A stretch of DNA of 64,000 bases from Pseudomonas viridiflava (lineage in GTDB: Bacteria > Pseudomonadota > Gammaproteobacteria > Pseudomonadales > Pseudomonadaceae): assembly GCF_900590885.1 (NCBI RefSeq), contig NZ_UUON01000024.1, positions 456,581-520,580 of the forward strand. The letters run 5' to 3'. The notes under the pieces were generated by a model. The model saw only the letters and a list, made by a program, of their open reading frames with translations, was not told where the DNA came from and did no database searches. Numbering within the stretch: position 1 is the first letter of the stretch; every line of letters begins with the position of its first letter. This document shows positions 50,336 through 59,648 of the stretch, piece by piece. A program made the position numbers and the translations under genes.

Positions 50336-51682
50336 ATGACCGAGTTAGTCGAACCGCAGATTCCTGCCGCCCCTGCCATGGAGCGGCTGCCCCTCTTGCA
50401 ACTGATTCTGGTAGGCCTGCAACACGTCTTGCTGATGTACGGCGGCGCCGTCGCCGTGCCCCTGATCATTGGCCAGGCCGCAGGTCTGAGCCGTGAAGAA
50501 ATCGCCTTTCTGATTAACGCCGACCTGCTGGTGGCCGGTATCGCCACCATGGTCCAGTCATTCGGCATCGGCCCGGTGGGCATTCGCATGCCGGTGATGA
50601 TGGGCGCCAGTTTCGCCGCCGTCGGCAGCATGGTCGCCATGGCCGGCATGCCCGGTATCGGCCTGCAGGGCATCTTCGGCGCGACCATCGCCGCCGGGTT
50701 TTTCGGCATGCTGATCGCGCCGTTCATGTCCAAGGTGGTGCGCTTCTTTCCGCCATTGGTGACCGGCACGGTGATCACCGCCATCGGCCTGTCGCTGTTC
50801 CCCGTGGCTGTGAACTGGGCCGGTGGCGGCAGCGCGGCGGCCACCTTCGGTTCGCCGATTTACCTGGCGATTGCCGCCCTGGTGCTGGCTACCATTCTGC
50901 TGATCAACCGCTTCATGCGCGGCTTCTGGGTGAATATCTCGGTGCTGATCGGCATGGGCCTGGGTTACGCCTTGTGCGGCGTGCTCGGCATGGTCGACCT
51001 CGGCGGCCTGGCCCAGGCGCCGTGGGTGCAGGTGGTGACGCCGCTGCATTTCGGCATGCCAAAGTTCGAATTGGCGCCGATCCTGTCGATGTGCCTGGTG
51101 GTGGTGATCATCTTTGTCGAGTCCACCGGCATGTTCCTCGCCCTGGGCAAGATCACCGGCCAGGACGTCTCGCCGAAGATGCTGCGCCGTGGCCTGTTAT
51201 GCGATGCCGGCGCGTCGTTTTTCGCCGGGTTCTTCAACACCTTTACCCACTCCTCGTTCGCACAGAATATCGGCCTGGTACAGATGACCGGCGTGCGTTG
51301 CCGCTCGGTGACGATCATGGCCGGCGCCTTCCTGATCGTGCTCAGCCTGTTGCCCAAGGCCGCGTACCTGGTGGCGTCGATTCCACCGGCGGTGCTCGGC
51401 GGCGCGGCGATTGCCATGTTCGGCATGGTCGCGGCCACGGGTATCAAGATCCTCCAGGAAGCCGACATTGCCGACCGTCGCAACCAGTTGCTGGTGGCCG
51501 TCAGCATCGGCATGGGCCTGATCCCGGTGGTGCGCCCGGAGTTCTTCGCGCAACTGCCGTTGTGGATGAGCCCGATTACCCATAGCGGGATTGCCATGGC
51601 CACAATCAGCGCGTTGTCGCTGAACATCCTGTTCAACATTCTCGGCGGTGCCGAACGCCCCGCCGTCGCTCATACGCATTGA
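50336..51682 (+). CDS. NCS2 family urate/xanthine permease
   Basis: 448 residues from the ATG at 50336 (MTELVEPQIPAAPAMERLPL), with GAGGT upstream. Twelve to fourteen membrane helices. NCS2 signatures are LVGLQHVLLMYGGAVAVPLI near 30 and FVESTGMFLALGKITGQDVS near 265, with NTFTHSSFAQNIGLVQMTGV near 305. This subgroup (XanQ/UacT/PucJ-like) transports xanthine or urate; with puuD next door, urate is the likely cargo. Confidence 0.92.
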   Translation: MTELVEPQIPAAPAMERLPLLQLILVGLQHVLLMYGGAVAVPLIIGQAAGLSREEIAFLINADLLVAGIATMVQSFGIGPVGIRMPVMMGASFAAVGSMVAMAGMPGIGLQGIFGATIAAGFFGMLIAPFMSKVVRFFPPLVTGTVITAIGLSLFPVAVNWAGGGSAAATFGSPIYLAIAALVLATILLINRFMRGFWVNISVLIGMGLGYALCGVLGMVDLGGLAQAPWVQVVTPLHFGMPKFELAPILSMCLVVVIIFVESTGMFLALGKITGQDVSPKMLRRGLLCDAGASFFAGFFNTFTHSSFAQNIGLVQMTGVRCRSVTIMAGAFLIVLSLLPKAAYLVASIPPAVLGGAAIAMFGMVAATGIKILQEADIADRRNQLLVAVSIGMGLIPVVRPEFFAQLPLWMSPITHSGIAMATISALSLNILFNILGGAERPAVAHTH

Positions 51683-52118
51683 TTCCTTCGTTAGTACAAA
51701 AATAACAACAGACAGGGAACATCCACATGCACACCCTTCACCTGGGGCCGGCTACGCGCCGTGCCCCATTCTCGCCCCACGCGCTCTGTAACAGCGCACT
51801 TGAGCCAAGGCTTTGGAGCCAGTATTCTCCGCGCCCGCTCGAATCGACTCAAAAAAAAACAGCGAATGTAAAAGCTGACTGCAAGGCCAACTTATCCCGG
51901 CCTGCGGTCTGCGGCCAAAGTGCGCAAAAGTCCTCTGAATTCGACTGCATCCGATGCAGCCGACGGGGATTTTTTGGCTTTTTAAACACCTTGGCGCAGC
52001 TCTTGCTAAAAGCATTAAAGCTGACCGAACAGACGATTTTTGCAGCGAACCAAAAGGCGCCACACCAGAGCGCCTGCGTAGAAGAAAAACCACAAAACTT
52101 TAACTCGGGAGCAACCGA
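51683..52118. other. 436-base intergenic leader of the OmpK-like gene
   Basis: No supported gene. It holds a CTGCAT-CCG-ATGCAG hairpin (51945-51959) followed after ten bases by a T6 run, an A-run at 51854-51861 and lower GC near the porin gene. It may be a long, structured 5' leader. One open frame of 131 codons crosses it but has poor coding character. Confidence 0.5.
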
Positions 52119-52904
52119 ATGAAACCTATGTTCAAAGGCCTGATGCTGGCGGGATCCCTGCTGGCCGGTGGCCAAGCCGTGGCCGGTGACCTGTTGCAGT
52201 GGCAGAACAACAGCCTGACGTATCTGTGGGGCAAGAGCTTTACCGTTAACCCGCAGATCCAGCAAACCGTCACGTTCGAACATGCCGACGCCTGGAAGTA
52301 CGGCGACAACTTTGTGTTCGTCGACCGCATCTTTTACAACGGCAAGGAAGACGGCAACGTCGGCCCGAATACTTACTACGGCGAGATCAGCCCGCGTTTA
52401 TCGTTCGGCAAGATTTTCGACAAGGACCTGTCGTTCGGCCCGATCAAGGATGTATTGCTGGCCTTCACCTATGAGTTCGGCGAAGGCGATAACGAGTCCT
52501 ACCTGCTCGGCCCGGCATTCGATTTGAACATCCCCGGTTTCGATTACTTCCAGCTGAACTTCTACCAGCGCCAGACCGAAGGCAATCGCCCGGGTGACGG
52601 TGTGTGGCAGATCACCCCGGTATGGTCCTACACCATTCCTGTGGGCAGCTCCGACATCCTGATCGACGGCTTCATGGATTGGGTGACGGACAACGACAAG
52701 AACGCCCGTGGCACCTACCACGCCAACCTGCACTTCAACCCGCAGGTCAAATACGACCTGGGCAAGGCGCTGCATTGGGGCGACAAGCAGTTGTATGTGG
52801 GCTTTGAGTACGACTACTGGAAGAACAAGTACGGGATCGAAGATACCGGCGCGTTCAAGACGACTCAGGACACGGCGAGCTTCCTGGTCAAGTACCACTT
52901 CTGA
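52119..52904 (+). CDS. Tsx/OmpK-like outer membrane channel
   Basis: 261 residues with signal peptide (LMLAGSLLAGGQAVA, cleavage near residue 23) and a twelve-strand-like beta pattern ending in the outer-membrane signature KYHF. Nucleoside-specific channel-forming (Tsx/OmpK) family. Its place after the urate permease suggests it passes purine bases or nucleosides across the outer membrane (inference). GGGAG precedes the ATG. Confidence 0.88.
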   Translation: MKPMFKGLMLAGSLLAGGQAVAGDLLQWQNNSLTYLWGKSFTVNPQIQQTVTFEHADAWKYGDNFVFVDRIFYNGKEDGNVGPNTYYGEISPRLSFGKIFDKDLSFGPIKDVLLAFTYEFGEGDNESYLLGPAFDLNIPGFDYFQLNFYQRQTEGNRPGDGVWQITPVWSYTIPVGSSDILIDGFMDWVTDNDKNARGTYHANLHFNPQVKYDLGKALHWGDKQLYVGFEYDYWKNKYGIEDTGAFKTTQDTASFLVKYHF

Positions 52905-52921
52905 TCAAACACCGCAGGACA

Positions 52922-52953
52922 AATGTGGGAGGGGGCTTGCCCCCTCCCACATT
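52922..52953. repeat. single palindromic REP element
   Basis: AATGTGGGAGGGGG-CTTG-CCCCCTCCCACATT between the convergent porin and patatin genes, touching the patatin stop codon. Confidence 0.85.
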
Positions 52954-54083
52954 CAGATTGATTTAAGTCCCAGGAACCGCGTGATCTCATCGCGCTTTGC
53001 CAGCGCATCTTTGCGCCCCAACTCAATCAACTCGCTGCAATACCCCGCCTCGAACAGCAAGTAACTCAACACCCCCGCCCCGCTCGTCTTGGTCGCCCCC
53101 GGCCCGCGTAAAAACAACCTCAACGCCGCCGGCAATTCCTGGCGATGCCGTGCCGCTATTTCATCGATCGGCTGGCTCGGCGCAATCACCAGCACTTCGA
53201 CTGCGGCCAACTCGGGCGCGGCATGGCTGAACTGGTTGAGGCGCTCCAGCAGTTCGATATCGCTTTCCAGGCTGTCAATGAACGTGCTGTTGAGCATATG
53301 CCCGCCGATCTGCGCCAGGGTCGGCTCCTGGCCGGTGTAAGTGCGTTGCACCGCCGGCTCATTGCCCCGCGGGTTGCCGCTGACGCCCACCACCAACACG
53401 CGCGTGGCGCCCAGGTGCAAGGCCGGGCTGATCGGTGCGGACTGGCGCACGGCGCCGTCGCCAAAATATTCCTGGTCGAGTTTCACCGGCGCGAACAGCA
53501 AAGGGATCGCCGAGCTGGCCAGCAGGTGTTCAACCGTGAGCTGCGTGGGCACGCCGATACGCCGGTGGCGCAGCCACGCGCCGATGGTGCCGCCGCCCTG
53601 GTAGAAGGTCACCGCCTGCCCGGACTCGTAGCCGAAGGCGGTGACCGCCACCGCATGCAGGTGCTTTTGCCGGATGGCCTCGTCGATGCCTTCCAGGTGC
53701 AGCTTGTCCTGCAACAGTTCGCGCAGCGGCGAGCTGTTGAGCAACGCCACCGGAAACTGCCGGCCCAGGCCCAGCAGGCTATGGATAAAGAAGCGCCCCG
53801 CCTGGCGCACCACGCCCGGCCAGTCGCTGCGCAGCACCAGGTGGCTGCGAAAGCCCTGCCAGAATGCGGTGAGACGTTGGATCGCAGCGGTGAAATCCAT
53901 GGCGCCACTGGCCAGGCTCACCGCATTGATCGCACCCGCCGAGGTGCCGACGATCACCGGAAAGGGGTTCGGCGCCCCCGGCGGCAACAGCTCGGCAATC
54001 GCCGCCAACACCCCCACCTGATACGCCGCTCGCGCCCCGCCGCCGGAAAGAATCAAACCTGTAACCGGTTCAGCTGGGCGCAT
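52953..54083 (-). CDS. patatin-like phospholipase
   Basis: 376 residues. Oxyanion motif GLILSGGGARAAYQVGVLAA near residue 10, nucleophile motif VIVGTSAGAINAVSLA (GxSxG) near 45 and the catalytic Asp in YFGDGAVRQSAP near 210. A Ser-Asp dyad lipase, cytoplasmic by lack of a signal peptide. Target lipids unknown. GGAGTGA precedes the ATG. Confidence 0.93.
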   Translation of the reverse strand: MRPAEPVTGLILSGGGARAAYQVGVLAAIAELLPPGAPNPFPVIVGTSAGAINAVSLASGAMDFTAAIQRLTAFWQGFRSHLVLRSDWPGVVRQAGRFFIHSLLGLGRQFPVALLNSSPLRELLQDKLHLEGIDEAIRQKHLHAVAVTAFGYESGQAVTFYQGGGTIGAWLRHRRIGVPTQLTVEHLLASSAIPLLFAPVKLDQEYFGDGAVRQSAPISPALHLGATRVLVVGVSGNPRGNEPAVQRTYTGQEPTLAQIGGHMLNSTFIDSLESDIELLERLNQFSHAAPELAAVEVLVIAPSQPIDEIAARHRQELPAALRLFLRGPGATKTSGAGVLSYLLFEAGYCSELIELGRKDALAKRDEITRFLGLKSI

Positions 54084-54116
54084 CGCGTCACTCCATGTAG
54101 AAATTGGGACTACTGA

Positions 54117-55049
54117 TCAACGGCGTTTTTCGTACAGCTTGGGCTCACCCGGTGGACGGCTCTTGAAGCGGCGATGGGTCCACAGGTACTGCTCGGGGCA
54201 CTCGCGCACCGACACCTCGACCCATTGGTTGATGCGCAGGCAGTCGGCTTCATCGCTTTCGCCGGGGAAGTCGGTCAACGCCGGGTGGATGACCAGACGG
54301 TAACCGCTGCCGTCCGCCAGACGCTGCTGGGTGAACGGCACCACCAGCGCCTTGCCCAGCTTGGCGAACTTGCTGGTGGCGGGCACCGTGGCGGCCTGGA
54401 TGCCGAACAGCGGCACAAAAATGCTTTGCTTGGCGCCGTAGTCCTGGTCCGGTGCGTACCAGATCGCACGGCCGGCGCGCAGCAGCTTGAGCATGCCGCG
54501 CACGTCTTCGCGCTCGATCGCCAGGGAATCGAGGTTGTGGCGCTCACGACCACGGCGCTGGATGTAGTCGAACAGCGGGTTGCCGTGCTCGCGGTACATG
54601 CCATCGATGGTGTGCTTCTGCCCCAGCAGGGCCGCACCGATTTCCAGGGTGGTGAAGTGCAGCGCCATCAGGATCACGCCCTTGCCATCCAGCTGGGCCT
54701 GCTTGAGGTGCTCCAGGCCTTCGACATGGGCCAGGCGCGCCAGGCGCTGGCGCGACCACCACCAGCTCATGGCCATCTCAAAGAAGGCGATGCCGGTGGA
54801 GGCGAAGTTTTCCTTGAGCAACTGCTTGCGCTCTTTGGCGGATTTTTCCGGGAAGCACAGTTCCAGGTTGCGCGCGGCGATGCGTCGACGCTCACCGGCC
54901 ACGCGGTACATGCCGGCGCCCAGCAGGCGACCAATGGTCAACAGCGCGCGGTACGGCAGTTGGGTGACCAGCCACAGCAGGCCGAGTCCCAGCCATAACA
55001 GCCAAAAACGCGGGTGAAAAAATACAGCTCGAAAACGCGGGCGATCCAT
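54117..55049 (-). CDS. lpxL: lipid A lauroyl/acyl acyltransferase (LpxL/HtrB)
   Basis: 310 residues. Adds a secondary acyl chain to lipid A at the inner membrane. N-terminal anchor [19 protein letters not shown] near residue 14; catalytic HX4(D/E) motif [13 protein letters not shown] near 135; WYAPDQDYG near 190. ATG at 55049 ([19 protein letters not shown]); longer frames upstream overlap minC and are spurious. It is divergent from minC. Confidence 0.94.
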   Translation of the reverse strand: MDRPRFRAVFFHPRFWLLWLGLGLLWLVTQLPYRALLTIGRLLGAGMYRVAGERRRIAARNLELCFPEKSAKERKQLLKENFASTGIAFFEMAMSWWWSRQRLARLAHVEGLEHLKQAQLDGKGVILMALHFTTLEIGAALLGQKHTIDGMYREHGNPLFDYIQRRGRERHNLDSLAIEREDVRGMLKLLRAGRAIWYAPDQDYGAKQSIFVPLFGIQAATVPATSKFAKLGKALVVPFTQQRLADGSGYRLVIHPALTDFPGESDEADCLRINQWVEVSVRECPEQYLWTHRRFKSRPPGEPKLYEKRR

Positions 55050-55167
55050 TACAGATTCCGGTAAAGACAGGGCCGCGCATTCTACAACGGTTCGACTCGG
55101 CTTGCGGCCAGTGAGTGTTCTCGTTATAAGTCTCGACACTTTTCGTGACAAGCCGCTTTTGCCGACC

Positions 55168-55905
55168 ATGAGCCAAACCGAACCGCTAGACCAAGATCCC
55201 GTGTTCCAGCTGAAAGGCAGCATGCTCGCCATCACCGTGCTGGAACTGGCCCGCAACGACCTCGACGCCCTGGACCGCCAGCTCGCCGCCAAGGTCGCCC
55301 TGGCGCCGAACTTCTTCAACAATGCCCCGCTGGTGCTGGCGCTGGACAAGCTGCCCGCCGGCCAAGGCTTGATTGACCTGCCCGGCCTGATGCGCGTGTG
55401 CCGCTCCCATGGCCTGCGCACCCTGGCAATTCGTGCCAGCCGCATCGAAGACATTGCCGCCGCCATCGCCATTGAACTGCCAGTACTGCCGCCGTCCGGC
55501 GCGCGCGAGCGTCCGCTCGAACCACCGGTCGGCGAAGTGAAGAAAAAACCGGAAAAACCACCCGAGCCGATGATCAAGCCTACAAAGATCATCACCACGC
55601 CCGTACGCGGCGGGCAGCAGATTTACGCCCAGGGCGGCGACCTGGTGGTGATCGCCTCGGTCAGCCCCGGCGCGGAACTTCTCGCCGATGGCAACATCCA
55701 TGTATACGGCCCGATGCGCGGACGTGCCCTCGCCGGCATCAAGGGTGATACCAAAGCCCGAATTTTTTGCCAGCAGTTGACCGCTGAACTAGTGTCCATC
55801 GCAGGCCAGTACAAGGTTGCAGAAGATTTGCGCCGTGATCCGCTGTGGGGGGCCGGGGTGCAGATCAGCCTGTCGGGCGATGTGTTGAACATCACCCGTC
55901 TTTAA
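55168..55905 (+). CDS. minC: septum site-determining protein MinC
   Basis: 245 residues. FtsZ inhibitor that acts away from midcell when bound to MinD. N-terminal domain about 1-110 ([20 protein letters not shown]), proline/lysine linker near 120-140, C-terminal beta-helix domain ([36 protein letters not shown]). The ATG at 55168 gives the usual length but has no clear ribosome site. Confidence 0.96.
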   Translation: MSQTEPLDQDPVFQLKGSMLAITVLELARNDLDALDRQLAAKVALAPNFFNNAPLVLALDKLPAGQGLIDLPGLMRVCRSHGLRTLAIRASRIEDIAAAIAIELPVLPPSGARERPLEPPVGEVKKKPEKPPEPMIKPTKIITTPVRGGQQIYAQGGDLVVIASVSPGAELLADGNIHVYGPMRGRALAGIKGDTKARIFCQQLTAELVSIAGQYKVAEDLRRDPLWGAGVQISLSGDVLNITRL

Positions 55906-55987
55906 CGGATACTGCCGCATTTTCCAAGCATCTCTAGACTCTGATAGCACAGCGAAACCGGCAATACTTGCGTAGGAACAATTGAAA

Positions 55988-56010
55988 GTTGGCGTTTGCT
56001 TTACGCCAAC
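55988..56010 (+). other. hairpin in the minC-minD spacer
   Basis: GTTGGCGT-TTGCTTT-ACGCCAAC, perfect eight-pair stem in the 200-base spacer. Confidence 0.5.
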
Positions 56011-56068
56011 GCCACTTTTGCCTACACACGTTGTCCGCCTGCAGCGAGTTTCAAGAGATGTTTTTCAG

Positions 56069-56087
56069 GGACCGAAAAGTCCTTTTT
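56069..56087 (+). terminator. weak terminator-like hairpin before minD
   Basis: GGAC-CGAAAA-GTCC followed by five T, ending 19 bases before the minD TTG. The stem is short, so termination would be partial at best. Confidence 0.3.
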
Positions 56088-56105
56088 CCTTAGGGGTGAA
56101 ACACC

Positions 56106-56918
56106 TTGGCCAAGATTCTCGTGGTTACATCCGGCAAGGGTGGTGTGGGTAAGACCACCACCAGCGCCGCTATCGGTACCGGCCTCGCTCTGCGCGGCCA
56201 CAAGACAGTCATCGTCGACTTCGACGTCGGTTTGCGTAACCTCGACCTGATCATGGGCTGCGAACGCCGCGTGGTGTACGACTTCGTCAACGTGGTAAAC
56301 GGCGAAGCCAACCTGCAACAGGCCCTGATCAAGGACAAGCGCCTTGAGAACCTGTACGTGCTGGCCGCCAGCCAGACCCGTGACAAAGACGCTCTGACCA
56401 AAGAAGGCGTAGGCAAAGTCCTCGCCGAGCTGAAAGAAAACTTCGAATACGTGGTCTGCGATTCTCCGGCCGGTATCGAAACCGGTGCTCACTTGGCGAT
56501 GTACTTCGCCGATGAAGCCATCGTGGTAACCAACCCGGAAGTGTCCTCGGTACGTGACTCCGACCGCATGCTCGGCCTGCTGGCCAGCAAGTCCAAGCGC
56601 GCCGAAGAAGGCCAGGACCCGATCAAGGAACACCTGCTGCTCACCCGCTACAACCCTGAGCGCGTCAGCAACGGCGAAATGCTCGGCGTTGAAGACGTGA
56701 AGGAAATCCTCGCCGTGACCCTGCTGGGTGTGATCCCGGAATCCCAGGCCGTGCTGAAGGCTTCCAACCAGGGCGTGCCAGTGATTCTTGACGACCAGAG
56801 CGACGCCGGCCAGGCGTACAGCGATGCAGTTGATCGCTTGCTGGGCAAGACCGTGGAACATCGCTTCCTCGATGTTAAGAAGAAGGGATTCTTCGAGCGT
56901 ATCTTTGGAGGCAACTAA
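56106..56918 (+). CDS. minD: septum site-determining ATPase MinD
   Basis: 270 residues. Membrane-cycling ATPase that recruits MinC. Deviant Walker A VTSGKGGVGKTTTSAAIGTG at residue 8, VIVDFDVGLRNLDLIMG near 36 and the C-terminal amphipathic membrane-targeting helix KKGFFERIFGGN. Starts with TTG at 56106, with AGGGGTG upstream; the start fits the invariant family N-terminus. minE follows three bases downstream. Confidence 0.97.
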   Translation: MAKILVVTSGKGGVGKTTTSAAIGTGLALRGHKTVIVDFDVGLRNLDLIMGCERRVVYDFVNVVNGEANLQQALIKDKRLENLYVLAASQTRDKDALTKEGVGKVLAELKENFEYVVCDSPAGIETGAHLAMYFADEAIVVTNPEVSSVRDSDRMLGLLASKSKRAEEGQDPIKEHLLLTRYNPERVSNGEMLGVEDVKEILAVTLLGVIPESQAVLKASNQGVPVILDDQSDAGQAYSDAVDRLLGKTVEHRFLDVKKKGFFERIFGGN

Positions 56919-56921
56919 ACA

Positions 56922-57176
56922 ATGAAATTTCTCGACTTCTTTCGGGCCAACAAAAAGCCAAGTACCGCGTCGGTAGCGAAAGAGCGTCTACAGATCATCG
57001 TGGCGCACGAACGCGGCCAACGCAGTACCCCGGACTACCTGCCAGCCTTGCAGAAGGAACTGGTGGAGGTGATCCGCAAGTACGTCAATATCGGCAACGA
57101 TGACGTACATGTCGCCCTGGAAAACGACGGCAGCTGCTCGATTCTGGAACTCAATATCACCCTGCCTGATCGTTGA
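56922..57176 (+). CDS. minE: cell division topological specificity factor MinE
   Basis: 84 residues. Drives MinD off the membrane. N-terminal [20 protein letters not shown], then [20 protein letters not shown] and the dimer strand [17 protein letters not shown] region. Complete and of normal length. Confidence 0.97.
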   Translation: MKFLDFFRANKKPSTASVAKERLQIIVAHERGQRSTPDYLPALQKELVEVIRKYVNIGNDDVHVALENDGSCSILELNITLPDR

Positions 57177-57194
57177 TCGAACAGGCGGCTGCCA

Positions 57195-57247
57195 CGGCGG
57201 CTCGGTCACCTTGATCCCTTTGCGGGGCCAGGGTGGTCGAGCCGCCG
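57195..57247. other. long hairpin between minE and the rluA-type gene
   Basis: CGGCGGCTCG..CACC pairs with GGTG..CGAGCCGCCG around a loop of about 20 bases. There is no T-run, so it is an RNA structure rather than a classic terminator. Confidence 0.5.
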
Positions 57248-57272
57248 TTGGCGTTTGTTACGAGGCTGTTTA

Positions 57273-57908
57273 ATGCCGCTGTCCAATATCCACATCCTGC
57301 ATCAGGACGACGCTGTCCTGGTTGTGAACAAACCGACCCTGCTGCTTTCGGTGCCTGGCCGCGCCGACGACAACAAGGACTGCCTGATCACCCGCCTGCA
57401 GGAAAACGGCTACCCCGAAGCCCGCATCGTGCATCGCCTGGACTGGGAAACCTCAGGGATCATCCTGCTGGCCCGCGACGCCGACACCCATCGCGAACTG
57501 TCGCGCCAGTTTCACGACCGCGAAACCGAAAAGGCCTACACCGCCCTGGCCTGGGGCCAACCGGAACTGGACAGCGGCAGCATCGACCTGCCCCTGCGCT
57601 ACGACCCGCCGACCAAGCCACGCCACGTGGTGGACCACGAATTCGGCAAGCACGCGCTGACCTTCTGGAAGGTGCTGGAGCGTTGCGGCGACTGGTGCCG
57701 CGTCGAACTCACGCCGATCACCGGGCGCTCGCACCAGCTGCGTGTGCACATGCTGTCCATCGGTCACCCGCTGCTCGGTGACGGCCTGTATGCCCATGAG
57801 CAAGCGCTGGCTGCGTGGCCGCGCCTGTGCCTGCATGCGAGCATGTTGAGCTTCACCCACCCGCAAAGCGGCGAGCGCCTGCGCTTCGAGTGCCCGGCCC
57901 CTTTCTAA
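57273..57908 (+). CDS. rluA: RluA family pseudouridine synthase
   Basis: 211 residues. Isomerises U to pseudouridine in rRNA/tRNA. Catalytic motif RIVHRLDWETSGIILLARDA with the active Asp; KAYTALAWG and ITGRSHQLRVHMLSIGHPLL are further family motifs. No S4 domain, and the short length fits RluA (23S U746 / tRNA U32) rather than RluC/D. ATG at 57273 (MPLSNIHIL) is preferred to a start six codons earlier. Confidence 0.9.
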   Translation: MPLSNIHILHQDDAVLVVNKPTLLLSVPGRADDNKDCLITRLQENGYPEARIVHRLDWETSGIILLARDADTHRELSRQFHDRETEKAYTALAWGQPELDSGSIDLPLRYDPPTKPRHVVDHEFGKHALTFWKVLERCGDWCRVELTPITGRSHQLRVHMLSIGHPLLGDGLYAHEQALAAWPRLCLHASMLSFTHPQSGERLRFECPAPF

Positions 57909-57983
57909 ATCTGCAAACACAGTCAAATGTGCACTTCTCGCCATCGAACGGTAAACTCGCGGCACTGCTGTCTGGAGCTATTT

Positions 57984-59273
57984 ATGCGTGAAGCGTTGAA
58001 TCAAGGCCTGATCGACTTCCTCAAGGCCTCCCCTACTCCTTTTCATGCCACCGCGGCCCTGGCCCAGCGCCTGGAAGCGGCCGGCTACCAGCGCCTCGAC
58101 GAACGCGAGACCTGGACCACCGAAGCCAACGGTCGCTACTACGTCACCCGCAACGACTCCTCGATCATCGCCTTCAAGCTCGGCCGTCACTCGCCGCTGC
58201 AGGGCGGCATCCGCCTGGTCGGCGCGCATACCGACAGCCCGTGCCTGCGCGTCAAGCCCCAGCCCGAGCTACAGCGCCAGGGTTTCTGGCAGTTGGGCGT
58301 GGAAGTCTACGGCGGCGCGCTGCTGGCGCCGTGGTTCGACCGCGACCTGTCGCTGGCCGGCCGCGTGACCTTCCGCCGTGATGGCAAGGTCGAAAGCCAG
58401 TTGATCGACTTCAAGCTGCCCATCGCCATCATCCCCAACCTGGCCATCCACCTCAACCGTGAAGCCAACCAGGGCTGGGCGATCAATGCCCAAACCGAAC
58501 TGCCGCCGATCCTCGCGCAATTTGCCGGTGACGAGCGTGTGGATTTTCGCGCTGTGCTCACCGAGCAGCTGGCACGCGAGCATGGGCTGAACGCCGACGT
58601 GGTGCTCGACTACGAGCTGAGTTTCTACGACACCCAAAGCGCTGCGGTGATCGGCCTCAACGGCGACTTCATCGCCGGCGCGCGCCTGGACAACCTGCTG
58701 TCGTGCTACGCCGGCCTGCAAGCCTTGCTCACCAGCGAAACCGACGAAACCTGCGTGCTGGTGTGCAACGACCACGAAGAAGTCGGCTCCTGCTCGGCCT
58801 GCGGTGCCGATGGCCCGATGCTGCAACAGACCCTGCGCCGCCTGTTGCCGGAAGGTGATGAATTCGTACGCACCATTCAGAAATCACTGTTGGTGTCTGC
58901 AGACAACGCCCACGGCGTGCACCCCAACTACGCCGAGAAGCACGACGCCAACCACGGCCCCAAGCTCAACGCGGGCCCGGTGATCAAGGTCAACAGCAAC
59001 CAGCGCTACGCCACCAACAGCGAAACCGCCGGGTTCTTCCGCCACCTGTGCATGGCCCAGGAAGTACCGGTGCAAAGCTTCGTGGTGCGCAGCGACATGG
59101 GCTGCGGGTCGACGATCGGCCCGATCACCGCCAGCCACCTGGGCGTGCGCACCGTGGACATTGGTTTGCCGACGTTCGCCATGCACTCGATTCGTGAGCT
59201 GTGCGGCAGCCATGACCTGGCGCATCTGGTGAAGGTGCTGGGCGCGTTCTACGCGAGCCACGACCTGCCCTGA
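57984..59273 (+). CDS. apeB: M18 family aminopeptidase
   Basis: 429 residues. Zinc aminopeptidase. Metal-site motifs are [14 protein letters not shown] near 80, [20 protein letters not shown] near 235, [20 protein letters not shown] near 265 and the C-terminal [20 protein letters not shown] with the His ligand. Preceded by TGGAG. Order after minE and rluA agrees with other Pseudomonas as I recall. Confidence 0.95.
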   Translation: MREALNQGLIDFLKASPTPFHATAALAQRLEAAGYQRLDERETWTTEANGRYYVTRNDSSIIAFKLGRHSPLQGGIRLVGAHTDSPCLRVKPQPELQRQGFWQLGVEVYGGALLAPWFDRDLSLAGRVTFRRDGKVESQLIDFKLPIAIIPNLAIHLNREANQGWAINAQTELPPILAQFAGDERVDFRAVLTEQLAREHGLNADVVLDYELSFYDTQSAAVIGLNGDFIAGARLDNLLSCYAGLQALLTSETDETCVLVCNDHEEVGSCSACGADGPMLQQTLRRLLPEGDEFVRTIQKSLLVSADNAHGVHPNYAEKHDANHGPKLNAGPVIKVNSNQRYATNSETAGFFRHLCMAQEVPVQSFVVRSDMGCGSTIGPITASHLGVRTVDIGLPTFAMHSIRELCGSHDLAHLVKVLGAFYASHDLP

Positions 59274-59295
59274 TACCAGAGCTGAACGCAATCAA

Positions 59296-59327
59296 AATGT
59301 GGGAGGGGGCTTGCCCCCTCCCACATT
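59296..59327. repeat. single palindromic REP element after apeB
   Basis: AATGTGGGAGGGGG-CTTG-CCCCCTCCCACATT hairpin 23 bases after the apeB stop. Confidence 0.85.
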
Positions 59328-59419
59328 TAGTTTTGTGTATGCCTGATCTGCATCATCTGCATTTTTCGCAATCCGACCTAGACTTGTCATTATTCCCACT
59401 CTGACAAGGCCGTCGTCCG

Positions 59420-59596
59420 ATGATCTCCATGTCCTCTTTCCACGCCATGCTGATCCCAATCCTGATCGGCATGATCATGCTCGCCGTCGGTTTCAACTTT
59501 CGCGACAAGCCTCTCGGCGTGTTCGGCATGTGGCTCGGCATGCTGCTGATCCTGGGCACCGTGGTGTACAAGATCCTCGCCAAACTGGCCGAATGA
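59420..59596 (+). CDS. small two-helix membrane protein, hypothetical
   Basis: 58 residues, MISMSSFHAMLIPILIGMIM at the start. Two membrane helices (about 8-24 and 33-52) separated by NFRDKPLGVFG. No family recognised. The ribosome site is weak (ACAAGG). An alternative ATG lies at 59429. Codon use looks like its neighbours, and it is 52 bases before the MscS-type gene on the same strand. Confidence 0.6.
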   Translation: MISMSSFHAMLIPILIGMIMLAVGFNFRDKPLGVFGMWLGMLLILGTVVYKILAKLAE

Positions 59597-59648
59597 CGCG
59601 TGCACTCGTACACTCGCTCAACCTGCCGTTTTCAAGGTTGACCGCCTC

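Noticed and set aside
51727..52122. 131-codon open frame between the urate permease and the porin gene
   Set aside because: An AGGGAA motif precedes the ATG, but the composition is irregular, there is no domain, and it ends inside the porin start; treated as leader sequence.
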